A DNA stretch of 64,000 bases from SIG603 sp964369225 (GTDB lineage Bacteria > Bacillota > Clostridia > Oscillospirales > Acutalibacteraceae): NCBI GenBank assembly GCA_964369225.1, contig CAYJER010000004.1, forward strand, positions 1 to 64,000. The letters are read 5' to 3'. Within the stretch, counting starts at the first letter, position 1, and every line of letters starts with the position of its first letter. Below are positions 14,301-22,500 of the stretch, in pieces. The position numbers were made by a program, and so were the translations under genes. The notes under the pieces are model-generated. The model was not told where the DNA came from. It worked only from the letters and a program-made list of their open reading frames with translations, and ran no database searches.

Positions 14301-16637
14301 TACAATGATGCTCCTAACTTTATTGAAACAGTTACAATAGAGCCTGGTTCAGTTAAAGTTGTAAACGCTATAATTTCACCAGCTGGTGTTACAAACAGAA
14401 ATATCACATGGACAACAAGTGACAGCACAATAGTTGCAGTAGTTGACGGTGAGCTAACAGCTCTTAAAGAGGGTACAGCTACAGTTACAGCTACAACAGC
14501 AGACGGCGGTCATAAATCAAGCATTACAGTTAATGTAATGGAAGATAACAGAGAGTACGGCGTTGAGGTTTTTGTTGCTACAGATGGTAACGACGTAACA
14601 GGCGATGGTTCTATAGAGGCTCCATTTGCTACAATCGATAGAGCAAGAGACGAAATTCGTTCTTACTCACATATTCCAAACGGCGGTGCAGTAGTCTACC
14701 TAAGAGGTGGCGAGTACACAATGTTAAATGGTGTAGAGCTAGAGACTATGGATCAAGGTTCAGCGTCTTCTCCAATTAAATACTCAGCCTATGAGGATGA
14801 ATATGTAAACCTAGTTGGTACTCTAAACTTTGAGGTTTCAGATGCTACTAAGGTTACAGATGCAGACATACTAGCAAAACTTCCAGAAGTTTCTAAAGAT
14901 GCAGTATATGAGCTAGACTTATCAGATTATGTAACAAGCGATAAAGAAGTTCAATATGTTGGTCACTCAATGGGTAACCTATCATGGTTAGCAGGCGAGG
15001 GATACAATACTTCTATTCCTTATATTTCAATGACAATCGACGGTTCACAACAAACTCTTGCAAGATGGCCAAATGAAGGTCAAGAAATTCCAGGCAGAGA
15101 TGAGTATCCAGGCTATTGTGCTATTACTCATGTTGTAGATCCAGGTGCAAACCCACGTATGTGGAAAGACGACGTTATAGGCAGAGATGGCTGGGTTGCT
15201 CCAGAAGATAGAGATAAATACGATACATTCGAGATAATCTCTGACAATCTAAACGAAAGAATTGGCGATTGGATTGGAGTTCCAACAGATGGAACAAATA
15301 TGCTAGATCTTGATATCTATATGTCAGGGTATTGGCAAAATGACTTCTCAGACCAAACTGTTAAAATTCAAGACATTACAATGAGTGGTTCGGACTATAT
15401 CATTGAGTCAGATATCCCATCAGGCTATTCAGTAGGAACAAGCCATTCAACTAAGTTCTATGTATACAATATATTACAAGAACTTGATATTCCTGGCGAG
15501 TGGTACTTCGACCAAGAAGACGGAAGCTACACAATGTACTTCTATCCACCAACAGGCGTTGACATGACAAGCGATACAAGCCTAAAAATTGCTATGCTTG
15601 AAGACACAATGTTTACATTAACAGACACAAAACATATCACAATTTCAGGTCTAAACATTGAAGGTGTTCTAAACACAGGTGTTGAGATGCTAGGCACAGA
15701 GTATGTAGCATTCAAAAATGCAACAATAGCTGCAACTCAATTAAAAGCAGGTGTTATCAATAGCACAAGCAAAAACACAGTTATGAATTCAGGTTTTGAG
15801 AACGTAAACTTCTTCGATGTAAACGGTGGTGTTTCAATTTCAGGTGGAGACACAATGAACCTAGTTTCACAAAATAACTACCTACAAAATTGTCACTTCA
15901 ATAACTTTGCAACTATTACTCAATCTTACAACCCTGCGGTTTCTATAAGCGGTGTTGGAAACAGAATAACTTCTTGTATGATAGAGGACGGTCCTCATAA
16001 TGCTATCATGTATAGCGGTAATGATCAAGTTATCGAGTTTACAGAGATAACAAACGTTGTTCAAGCTGCTAAAGACCAAGCTGCTATTTACACAGGACGT
16101 AACGTTCTACAAAGAGGTACAGTAATCAGAAACAACTACTTCCACGATATCGAAGCTGGTAGCGGTGGTAACCCTAACTCAGGTATCTACCTAGATGACC
16201 TACAAGCCGGTGCAGATATTATAGACAACGTATTTGAAAATGTTGGCTGGGGTATCTTTATAAACGGTGGTCGTGATACACACGTACAAGGCAATGAATT
16301 TATCAATTGTCAAGACGGTGTTATCATTAATGACTGGGCATACATAGGTGTAAACAACTGGTATATCCATGGTTATGGAACTTTATCAGATACAAATAAT
16401 GTTACTAACTTAACTGATGAGCCTTGGAATGATCCAGAATCAGCTTATGGTAAATATGAGCATTTATGGACAATCAGAGAAGATGATCCATGGCACAGTA
16501 AGTACAACACAATCATTGACAATACATTTACAGATGGTAAAAACTCACTTGTAAGATATATGTCAAGAGCGGTTCAAAACAATTATGTTGACGTTCTAAA
16601 CGATTGGTACTTTATTAAGGATAACACAGAAAACTAG
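11334..16637 (+). CDS. Giant secreted multidomain right-handed beta-helix protein (GH141-like), paralogue A
   Basis: The start ATG at 11334 (MSRLLKRISCAVLAAA) follows AAGGAGAGAT; an earlier in-frame ATG at 11295 has no ribosome site. It has 1767 residues, with a signal peptide at about 1-32. Two units of a LamG-like sugar-binding sandwich plus an Ig-like module with the word DGG(N/Q)T(W/F) follow, to about residue 640. Then come a FIVAR-like helical module (about 643-709), a third LamG-like module, two Big_2 Ig-like domains (about 887-1069) and a C-terminal beta-helix (about 1072-1767). The last opens EVFVATDGNDVTGDGSIEAP and contains ARWPNEG, a GEWYFD segment and repeated N-x-I turns (SGIYLDDLQAGADIIDNVFE). 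This layout recalls GH141 glycosidases; the activity is not proven and pectin or xylan substrates are guesses. No dockerin, SLH or sortase signal is seen at the C-terminus. Confidence 0.85.
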   Translation: MSRLLKRISCAVLAAAVVVPSLLISNVATTQAEGATYAEVNNGSYYVQDMEVVGGGTMGTQLNGLNLVTGDGASIEADDTYNNTPGGSYSLKTTTSTAGTFDIKTNFNGAVYPSVGDIVTFDWYCENIDEFERFMMHLADYAPSNDPSHEIYFGVYQQSSVNNGEIYFSYRYKTDGSVTGEEKVDVSGSLDTPIKNQAWNTFTIDYSQKGKVILYGNGDVENALEIPTSTGDFGGFNTAAIINWWGPASSYAGASLYFDNIKLTEPAQVPSNAVVDDVANTFAWTNHSSAESLYNYEYTIDGGNTWQLCTANPQSIGNRALDVETVGVRVISYSDDYVNPTLWNDVAYTKNTERYNTFEQLNDIYGLSFLNTAKNEVSEVYSRSGLSSLAVSSQTAQASNNSYQFEVNDAMGATVTDKIISIWYYDTMNTTASEGSFLVAPSINNANDHKTGLGVSNSKTYNGRSGKDYYYFREFGTGGQENMALVERTEGWHEFKWDYTGDDCLIYIDDVLVHTDVGSDGFNKVQIFDYWSTKQHTIYLDDLVIGDAEDVIMVADAPTNPVTDDENNTFGFTTVEGMEDLSAYEYSVDGGQTFATVTSNPIQLDEKGYDAGEVMVRLKAVDGGFAGAVLRSTVEFLDPEASYKEELEALYNKASSFYEGDYTAESFAGMDEALAAAKTALENEEGYEAATTALKAVVDGLVMDMPEIMTYSFNDGEESEIPFKIVNGSTDWGQYTNMSEHGVQALRVTTEQVGTSQVSKITYSFAELMEDKVVDFFFRDTKNGSTSVTFMDSTTNNGVKIYGGASYYFARTIIDGVESADITTGMRRNGDWYNLEFNFATNDGVKCYMDSRNWLNSSVIGAFDTIEISYSHNAMGEALTIDEFTIMDANPVTAINLNDESAEIGYYDSYEMNINNWTIETEKDYDTTDKFTWVSSNPDVAFVTTGGSIENHGVGEATVTVTASSGATASMDITCLDIKAESVQISGSDYNDAPNFIETVTIEPGSVKVVNAIISPAGVTNRNITWTTSDSTIVAVVDGELTALKEGTATVTATTADGGHKSSITVNVMEDNREYGVEVFVATDGNDVTGDGSIEAPFATIDRARDEIRSYSHIPNGGAVVYLRGGEYTMLNGVELETMDQGSASSPIKYSAYEDEYVNLVGTLNFEVSDATKVTDADILAKLPEVSKDAVYELDLSDYVTSDKEVQYVGHSMGNLSWLAGEGYNTSIPYISMTIDGSQQTLARWPNEGQEIPGRDEYPGYCAITHVVDPGANPRMWKDDVIGRDGWVAPEDRDKYDTFEIISDNLNERIGDWIGVPTDGTNMLDLDIYMSGYWQNDFSDQTVKIQDITMSGSDYIIESDIPSGYSVGTSHSTKFYVYNILQELDIPGEWYFDQEDGSYTMYFYPPTGVDMTSDTSLKIAMLEDTMFTLTDTKHITISGLNIEGVLNTGVEMLGTEYVAFKNATIAATQLKAGVINSTSKNTVMNSGFENVNFFDVNGGVSISGGDTMNLVSQNNYLQNCHFNNFATITQSYNPAVSISGVGNRITSCMIEDGPHNAIMYSGNDQVIEFTEITNVVQAAKDQAAIYTGRNVLQRGTVIRNNYFHDIEAGSGGNPNSGIYLDDLQAGADIIDNVFENVGWGIFINGGRDTHVQGNEFINCQDGVIINDWAYIGVNNWYIHGYGTLSDTNNVTNLTDEPWNDPESAYGKYEHLWTIREDDPWHSKYNTIIDNTFTDGKNSLVRYMSRAVQNNYVDVLNDWYFIKDNTEN

Positions 16638-16694
16638 TCGTGAAGCCCCGACGGGCAAATTCGGTGGGGAAGCCCAATGGGCGATTTCACACAG
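16634..16694 (+). repeat. Stop-codon-associated repeat, copy 2
   Basis: The sequence over and after the beta-helix stop codon, GTCGTGAAGCCCCGACGGGC then AAATTCG, matches the repeat over the hydantoinase stop (5346-5378) in most positions. It continues with GGGGAAGCCCAATGGGCG...TTTCACACA, which looks like a second, degenerate copy of the same unit. Confidence 0.5.
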
Positions 16695-16897
16695 ATATTA
16701 AATACTTAATTGGATGGGAGGGTCTCCGTGCCCTCCCGAAAGTTAAGTTTAATCTCCCGTTTCAATAGGCGCAGAGATGTTCCCCTACTATATCTTAAAT
16801 TAACATTAATAATTTATAAAAATAGCACAAAAAACAATTTAGTTTTTTGTGCTAATAACCAAATTTAAAATTATCGCATAAAAAATGAATATTTTGA
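16695..16897. other. Gap with a long AT hairpin
   Basis: It contains degenerate palindrome-family words (GAGGGTCTCCGTGCCCTCCC near 16725-16745 and TTCCCCTAC near 16783). It also has a perfect 12-bp stem AGCACAAAAAAC/GTTTTTTGTGCT (16824-16835 with 16842-16853, 6-nt loop). The stem is not followed by a T tract but its 3' arm is itself T-rich, so it is probably the 3' end signal of the beta-helix gene. Confidence 0.55.
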
Positions 16898-16926
16898 TTG
16901 AAAAAATTTATTGTTTGTGGTAAAAT
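16898..16926 (+). promoter_or_regulatory. Promoter of the cohesin gene pair
   Basis: TTGAAA (16898-16903), 17-bp spacer, TAAAAT (16921-16926). It is placed about 90 nt before the ATG at 17018 and is the only good promoter before 19595. Confidence 0.75.
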
Positions 16927-16935
16927 GGGTTAAAA

Positions 16936-16996
16936 GTCGTAGTGACGGCTAAGATAATTGTTTGGGCAATCCTTTGGGTTGTCGTAATATTAAACA
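16936..16996 (+). promoter_or_regulatory. Structured 5' leader of the cohesin genes
   Basis: Two hairpins are visible: GUCGU/ACGGC (16936-16949), and GGCAAUCC/GGGUUGUC (16965-16983) enclosed by UGUUU/AAACA (16959-16996). They end just before the ribosome site AAGGAGAG. They do not match a riboswitch class I can name; they may only shield or stabilise the mRNA. Confidence 0.45.
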
Positions 16997-17017
16997 AATT
17001 TTAAGGAGAGAAAAGCA

Positions 17018-18361
17018 ATGAAGAGAATTTTTGCAGGATTAATGGGACTAATGCTAGCTACAACAGCGGTTACAGCTTTAGCGGCAGCTCCAAGTTATGA
17101 GGAAGACAACGGTAGACTAAGATTTTACGCTAATGGTAACGCTATTATCCTAGATGAGGGTACAACAACTGACTACACAGTAGTTTATGTTGACAACAAC
17201 AAAGATGGCGCAGTTGACGCAGGCGACACAATGGTAGAGATCACAGGCGCAACAGGTGCATATGATGCAACAGGTTATGATTTAAGTGATTACTCTATTT
17301 TTGGTGGAGCAAACACAGATCTAACAGCAAACACACAAATCACAATGCTAGGCGGAACAGTTGGACTTATCTATGGTGCTAACTACAATTCAGACCTAAC
17401 AGGTAATGTTATAATAAACCTTCAAGGTGGAGAAGTATTAAACCAAGTTTACGGCGGCGGCGTAGGCTGTAACTCTGTAGGCGACGTAGAAATGACTTAT
17501 GGCCCACAATCATATGTAAAATGGGTAGGCTATGCAGGCGGTGTTTCAAACTCATCAACAACAGGAAACGTTACAGTTAACGTAGATTCAATGGCCGAGG
17601 TTGGCAGGGTATTCGTTGGTGGTAATGATAGCACAGTTACTTCAACTGAGGCTCCTATAGTAATAGGCGACACTGATAAAGTAGATACAGAGAAGAATAT
17701 TGTAATTGATTCAACAACTCCAACAGAAACACCAACACCAACTCCAGACCCATCAGAGCCTCCTGTAGTTACAGGCGGAACAATTGTTGTTGAGCAAGAA
17801 GAGGCAATGGAAGGCGAAGAGGTTATGGTTGACATCGTATTAGAGGACAACCCTGGTCTTGCTGCTATGAAACTAACAGTAGATTATGATGAAACAGCTC
17901 TAGAGTTCGTTTCAGTAGATTACAACGCAGCTTTTGACGGCGAATATACATATATGCCAACAGTAGCAGCAGGTGACGACGTATTTAACCTAAACTGGGT
18001 TCAAGCTACAAATATCACAACAGAAGATATCACATACGCAACAATAACATTTAAAGTTATAGACGACACAGCAGTTGGCGTTTATGACATCGATGTAACA
18101 TATGATTCAGGCAATGTTATCAACAGCGACACTGCAGAAGTTTCATTTGCAATTGAGAATGGTTCAGTTGAAGTTGTAGACTTCTTATTTGGTGATGTAA
18201 CAGACGATGGTCTAGTAAACAACAAAGACGTATTCAGACTATTATCATACATTCCTGACAATACAGTAGTTGTAAATATGTATGCAGCTGATGTTAATGG
18301 AGATGGTGAAATTACAAATGCTGACGTATTAGACTTGTTCGCATACGTTTCAACAATGTAA
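17018..18361 (+). CDS. Secreted adaptor protein with cohesin and type I dockerin
   Basis: A 447-residue protein with a signal peptide (about 1-22). Residues 24-235 form a glycine-rich region with repeating GGxVxxIYGG and GNVxxNxxxG words, probably a small beta-solenoid, with an isolated EF-hand-like loop DNNKDGAVDAGD near residues 51-62. A linker PTPTPDPSEPP (about 236-249) is followed by a cohesin domain (about 250-388: VDIVLEDNPGLAAMKLTVDYDETALEF and AVGVYDIDVTY). The C-terminus (about 390-447) is a dockerin with two calcium loops, DVTDDGLVNNKD and DVNGDGEITNAD. Having both binding halves, it can act as a scaffold adaptor: its dockerin plugs into another cohesin while its own cohesin takes up a dockerin protein. 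It is co-transcribed with the wall-anchored cohesin gene 32 nt downstream. Confidence 0.85.
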   Translation: MKRIFAGLMGLMLATTAVTALAAAPSYEEDNGRLRFYANGNAIILDEGTTTDYTVVYVDNNKDGAVDAGDTMVEITGATGAYDATGYDLSDYSIFGGANTDLTANTQITMLGGTVGLIYGANYNSDLTGNVIINLQGGEVLNQVYGGGVGCNSVGDVEMTYGPQSYVKWVGYAGGVSNSSTTGNVTVNVDSMAEVGRVFVGGNDSTVTSTEAPIVIGDTDKVDTEKNIVIDSTTPTETPTPTPDPSEPPVVTGGTIVVEQEEAMEGEEVMVDIVLEDNPGLAAMKLTVDYDETALEFVSVDYNAAFDGEYTYMPTVAAGDDVFNLNWVQATNITTEDITYATITFKVIDDTAVGVYDIDVTYDSGNVINSDTAEVSFAIENGSVEVVDFLFGDVTDDGLVNNKDVFRLLSYIPDNTVVVNMYAADVNGDGEITNADVLDLFAYVSTM

Positions 18362-18393
18362 TTTTCCAAATATAAATCAAACAGGAGGCCGAG

Positions 18394-19515
18394 ATGAACG
18401 GTAAAGTAAGTAAAAGAATATTTAATACTGTGTTTGCTACAGTTTTTGCAGTAGCAGGTGCTTTCGGAATATTCGCAAATTTAGATGTAGATGCTAATGT
18501 AACAGGGCCAGCTATAACAGTAGACAATGTTCAAGCTGAAGCAGGAGATACAGGAGTACAAGTTCAAATAAAAGTGATAATGGAATCAAATATGCTAAAT
18601 TCATTATTACTTGAAGTTGATTATGACACAACTGCTCTTGAGATGACTGGTGTGGAGTATACTTTTAATCAGCAAATAATCACAGATCCAGTTACTAATC
18701 AAGTGATAGTAAATCCAGACTATGTAGCATTACCTGCTGGCTTTAATCAAGCGACAGCCCCAAGTGCGGATGCTATTCAAAACCCACCATTCAAATTGAA
18801 TTGGCTTTATAAGGCAAATGAAGGATCTGCTTCAATAACAGATGATTTCATTTATGCTACAATGACATTTGATGTATTAGATTCAGCACAAGCAGGAGTG
18901 TACGATATTGATGTAAGACTTCCTTACGAGATTAGAACAAATCCACCTAGTGATTATGTGCCTGTACGTACAAACTCAAGCACTTTCTATCTAATACCAG
19001 CTGTACAAGCAACCGAGAGCGATCAATATATTGAGCAATATTTTGCACCATTCGCTGAGAGCGTTGATGCAGTAGCAATGGGTTCAGTAACAGTTATTGA
19101 CGACACAAGTTCAACAGCTCCAGAGAGTTCAACAGCTCCAGAGAGCTCAACAGCTCCAGAGAGCTCAACAGCTCCAGAGAGTTCAACAGCTCCAGAGAGT
19201 TCAGAAGAGCCAGAGAGTTCAGTAGCTCCAGAGAGTTCAGAAGAGCCAGAGAGCTCAGTAGCTCCAGAGAGTTCAGATGTTTTAGTTGATCCAGAAAGCT
19301 CAGAAGAGCCAGAGAGTTCAGAAGAGCCAGAGAGTTCAGTAGCTCCAGAAAGCTCAGTAGAGCCAGAGAGTTCAGAAGCTGAAAGCTCAAAAGAAGAAAC
19401 AGATAAACCTGACACAGGTTCAAGTGACATAGCTCTAGCTATTGCAGTTACTTCAATAATTGCACTACTAAGCCTAGGTTCAGTAATATTTATCAAAAAA
19501 CAAAAAAACAACTAA
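18394..19515 (+). CDS. Wall-anchored single-cohesin protein with PESS-repeat stalk
   Basis: A 373-residue protein. The signal peptide is about 1-35 (KRIFNTVFATVFAVAGAFG). A cohesin-type domain at about 38-236 has the family words VQIKVIMESNMLNSLLLEVDYDTTALEM and ATMTFDVLDSAQAGVYDIDV. A low-complexity stalk of about 14 copies of xxPESS (239-333) comes next. The C-terminus is DKPDTGSSD, a hydrophobic helix and KKQKN, which has the layout of a sortase signal with a PDTG core instead of LPxTG. It probably anchors one cohesin to the wall and is the likely base of the assembly, with the dockerin of the 17018 protein as a candidate partner. AGGAGG lies before the ATG at 18394. No sortase gene is in the window. 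Confidence 0.8.
   Translation: MNGKVSKRIFNTVFATVFAVAGAFGIFANLDVDANVTGPAITVDNVQAEAGDTGVQVQIKVIMESNMLNSLLLEVDYDTTALEMTGVEYTFNQQIITDPVTNQVIVNPDYVALPAGFNQATAPSADAIQNPPFKLNWLYKANEGSASITDDFIYATMTFDVLDSAQAGVYDIDVRLPYEIRTNPPSDYVPVRTNSSTFYLIPAVQATESDQYIEQYFAPFAESVDAVAMGSVTVIDDTSSTAPESSTAPESSTAPESSTAPESSTAPESSEEPESSVAPESSEEPESSVAPESSDVLVDPESSEEPESSEEPESSVAPESSVEPESSEAESSKEETDKPDTGSSDIALAIAVTSIIALLSLGSVIFIKKQKNN
19114..19389 (+). repeat. 18-nt tandem repeat coding for the PESS stalk
   Basis: The unit ACAGCTCCAGAGAGTTCA codes for TAPESS. The first five copies are almost identical, then variants (EEPESS, VAPESS, VEPESS) alternate, with one longer unit DVLVDPESS. All complementary frames stay open through it, which explains the long antisense reading frames here. 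Confidence 0.9.
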
Positions 19516-19538
19516 TTAAATACTTAAACTATTTAATA

Positions 19539-19579
19539 GGGCTGTCATGGGATTTTGCCTGTGACAGCTCATTTTTATT
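19539..19579 (+). terminator. Terminator hairpin directly before the second beta-helix gene
   Basis: GGGCUGUCA (19539-19547) pairs with UGACAGCUC (19562-19570) over 9 bp, followed by ATTTTTATT. Only 15 nt separate it from the start codon at 19595, and the ribosome site AAGGAGAG follows at once. No promoter is seen between it and the gap start, so it may set the ratio of scaffold to enzyme transcripts by partial read-through. Confidence 0.75.
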
Positions 19580-19594
19580 AAGGAGAGAAAAGCG

Positions 19595-22500
19595 ATGTTT
19601 AAGAAAATAAAAAAAGCATTAGCCACAACTTTGGCGTTGGCAATGTTCGTTTCTGTTCCATTTCCTACTGCATATGCAGAAGAAATAGTAGACACTAGCT
19701 TCATGTTAGATTTTGAAGAAGCTAGCGATTTAGAGGGGTTACACGACAATAAGGGTGTAGAGCCTACAATTGCCCAAGGAATGGGTTATAATGGCGGAGA
19801 TGCCCTAAAAATTGAGCCTAATACAGAGGCTGCAAAAATTGGCTATGATGTTGGCTATGAATTTGAAGAAATACAAGTAGGTAAGGTTGTATCTGCATGG
19901 ATATATGACGACGGCACTACAAGTCCTGCTCCTCATATAGTAATGCACCTAACAGGTTCAAGCGATGCTACAAGCGAAGCTAATAGAATTTACTTTGGTA
20001 TTAGAAGCAATGCCTATTCAGCTTTTTCAGGTACTTCTACAGCCTATGTAAATTATGATGTTGTAAACAATGTTTCACGCTCAACAGGTTGGCACAACAT
20101 AGTTGTCGACATGAGTGTAGCAGGAAAAGTTACATATTTAATAGATGGAACTGAATATGCAGTTCAAACACTAGAAGAGGGCGAATTAGCAGAGTTTAAG
20201 AAAATTTCTTTCATAAACTTCTGGTCAGCAGCACCATCTAACGTTTACATTGATGATATCAGCGTTACAGACTCTGTTCCTGTAGTTGCAAAGAATGGAA
20301 AAGTAAACGATGTAGAAAATACATTCACATGGACACCAGCAGACGGTACAGTAGCTACAGACTATGAGTACAGCGTTGACAGCGGTAATACATGGATGCC
20401 AGCTACAACAAATGTTATAGCAGTTGGCGACAAAAACATAGCAAAAGGCCAAATTATGGTTCGCTATGTAGAAGAGGGTACAACTCACCCTAGCATTGCT
20501 AATGCTGAAAATTTCACAACAGCTGCCGAGATTATCACAGAAATTTCACAAACTAAAGATTTTGAAATTCAAGCAGATGCTGGTACAGCTATAGATCCTT
20601 TATTAGGATTTGGCACAACAAAGGGTACTTTTGCGCTTTCAGAAGCAGGCGACCCTGTATATGATGGACTTAATTCATTAAAACTTACATATGACGAGAA
20701 AAACGTTGGTATGGACATATTCTTCTCATATGATGAAGTTCAAGTAGGTAAAAAAGTTTCATTTATGCTTTATGACGATTTAGACCCAGCTCGTATAATG
20801 ACACTTAAACTTACAGGTTCTACAAAGACTACTAGTGATGCATACATTCAATATTTTGGACTAAAGAACACTAACGGAAATCCAAATGTTCAATACAACG
20901 CATTCACACAAACAACGAATGACGAAGGCAAACTTTCATATACTTCATTCAGCCCTAAATATGCTACACGTACAGAGGGTTGGAACGAGATTACAATCGA
21001 CATGACAATTGCTGGTGAGGTTTCTTACTATGTAAATGACCATAAGGTTGGTACTCTAGCTCTTGAAGATGGCGAGTACGCTGAATTTAAAACAGTTACT
21101 TTTGGTAACTCATGGCTAGAACCTAGCGACCCTGAAAAGCAAAGTGTTTATATTGATAACTTCACAGTTTCAGAGCCAGCGCCTACTCCATCTAACTTAG
21201 TAGTAGATGACGAGGCAAATACTTTAAGCTTTACAGCTAAAGACGGTATTCCAGATGCTTTCATGTATGAGTATACACTAGACGGCGGACAAACTTGGAC
21301 TACTGCTACAAGCTTTGTAATTTATGTTGGAAACAAAGAAATAGCTGTAAACGATATATCTATAAGAAATAAAGTTCCAGAGGGTGAGACAGGCCGTTAC
21401 CCTAGCGTCATGGCTACAACTGGTTTCACTTCTACAACTAATATGAATCTTGATATGGAAGATAGCACAGATATGCTAGCTTTCTATAACGGCGGAAACG
21501 GAACTGACGTTGACTTAAGAGTTTCTAACGAATATTCAAGATCAGGCGTTTCAAGTATGCAAATTACTCCGCTTACTGCACAACCTGATGGAGTAAATCC
21601 TAACTTTATTAAATATCCATTTGATGTTCAACTAAGCATTGATGAGTTAATAGAGGGTAAAGTTCTAAGCATTTGGTACTATGATCAAATGGTAACAGGA
21701 ACTGTTCACTTTAAGGGTGTTGCAAAGGCAGAAGATACAGACAACAGCGGTAAATTACCAGACGGTTCTTCATTTGTTCTAGGTGTTGACACTAATGCCT
21801 CTATGGACAAATATTCACTAAGACCATATTGGGGAACTTCAACAGTTTCAACACAAGAGCGTACAGAGGGTTGGCATTTATATCAATGGGACTACGCTAC
21901 AACTCCTGGCATGTGTGCAGTTTATGTTGACGACACACTAGTTGGAACTTATGAAGCAGATGGCTTTAACGAGTTTGCGTTTATTGACTTCTGGTCTCAA
22001 GGACAATATATACACTATTATGATGACCTAACAATTACAGATTCAAGAGAAGATGTAGTTATGGTTCCAGATGCACCTACAAATCCTGTATCAGATGATG
22101 CTAACAACACATTTGCATGGGACTATGTAGAAGGCAAAACAGAAGCTAGCCTATATGAGTATTCAATAGACGGCGGAAAAACATTTAGCGACGTAACTGC
22201 AAATCCACAACCAGTACCAGAGCAAATGATTGAGCCTGGTGAGCTTATGGTTAGACTAAAAGCTACTGACACAGACGTGGCTGGTATGGTTCTAAGAAAC
22301 GAAGCAAGATTTAGCGACCCTGCTACAGTTGCAGCTGCTAACTTAATATCATTATTAGAGTTCTGCGCTAGCTCAAACGCTAACGATTACACAGCAGAGT
22401 CATATGCAGTATTTATGGATGCTGTAGAGATTGGACAAACAGCATTAGAGACAGAGGGCGATTATCAAGCAGCTATCGATGCAATTTCTGCTGCAAGAGA

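Noticed and set aside
16500..16637. A dockerin or sorting signal at the end of the first beta-helix protein
   Set aside because: The C-terminus ends VLNDWYFIKDNTEN with no calcium-loop pair and no hydrophobic anchor; the same is true of the paralogue.
16930..17000. A cyclic-di-GMP or similar riboswitch before the cohesin adaptor gene
   Set aside because: None of the known conserved core words could be placed; only simple hairpins are visible.
19023..19511. Long antisense reading frames opposite the wall-anchored cohesin gene, rich in SSELSGA or LLNSLAL repeats
   Set aside because: They exist only because the 18-nt PESS repeat leaves the complementary frames open. They have no ribosome site and no family match.
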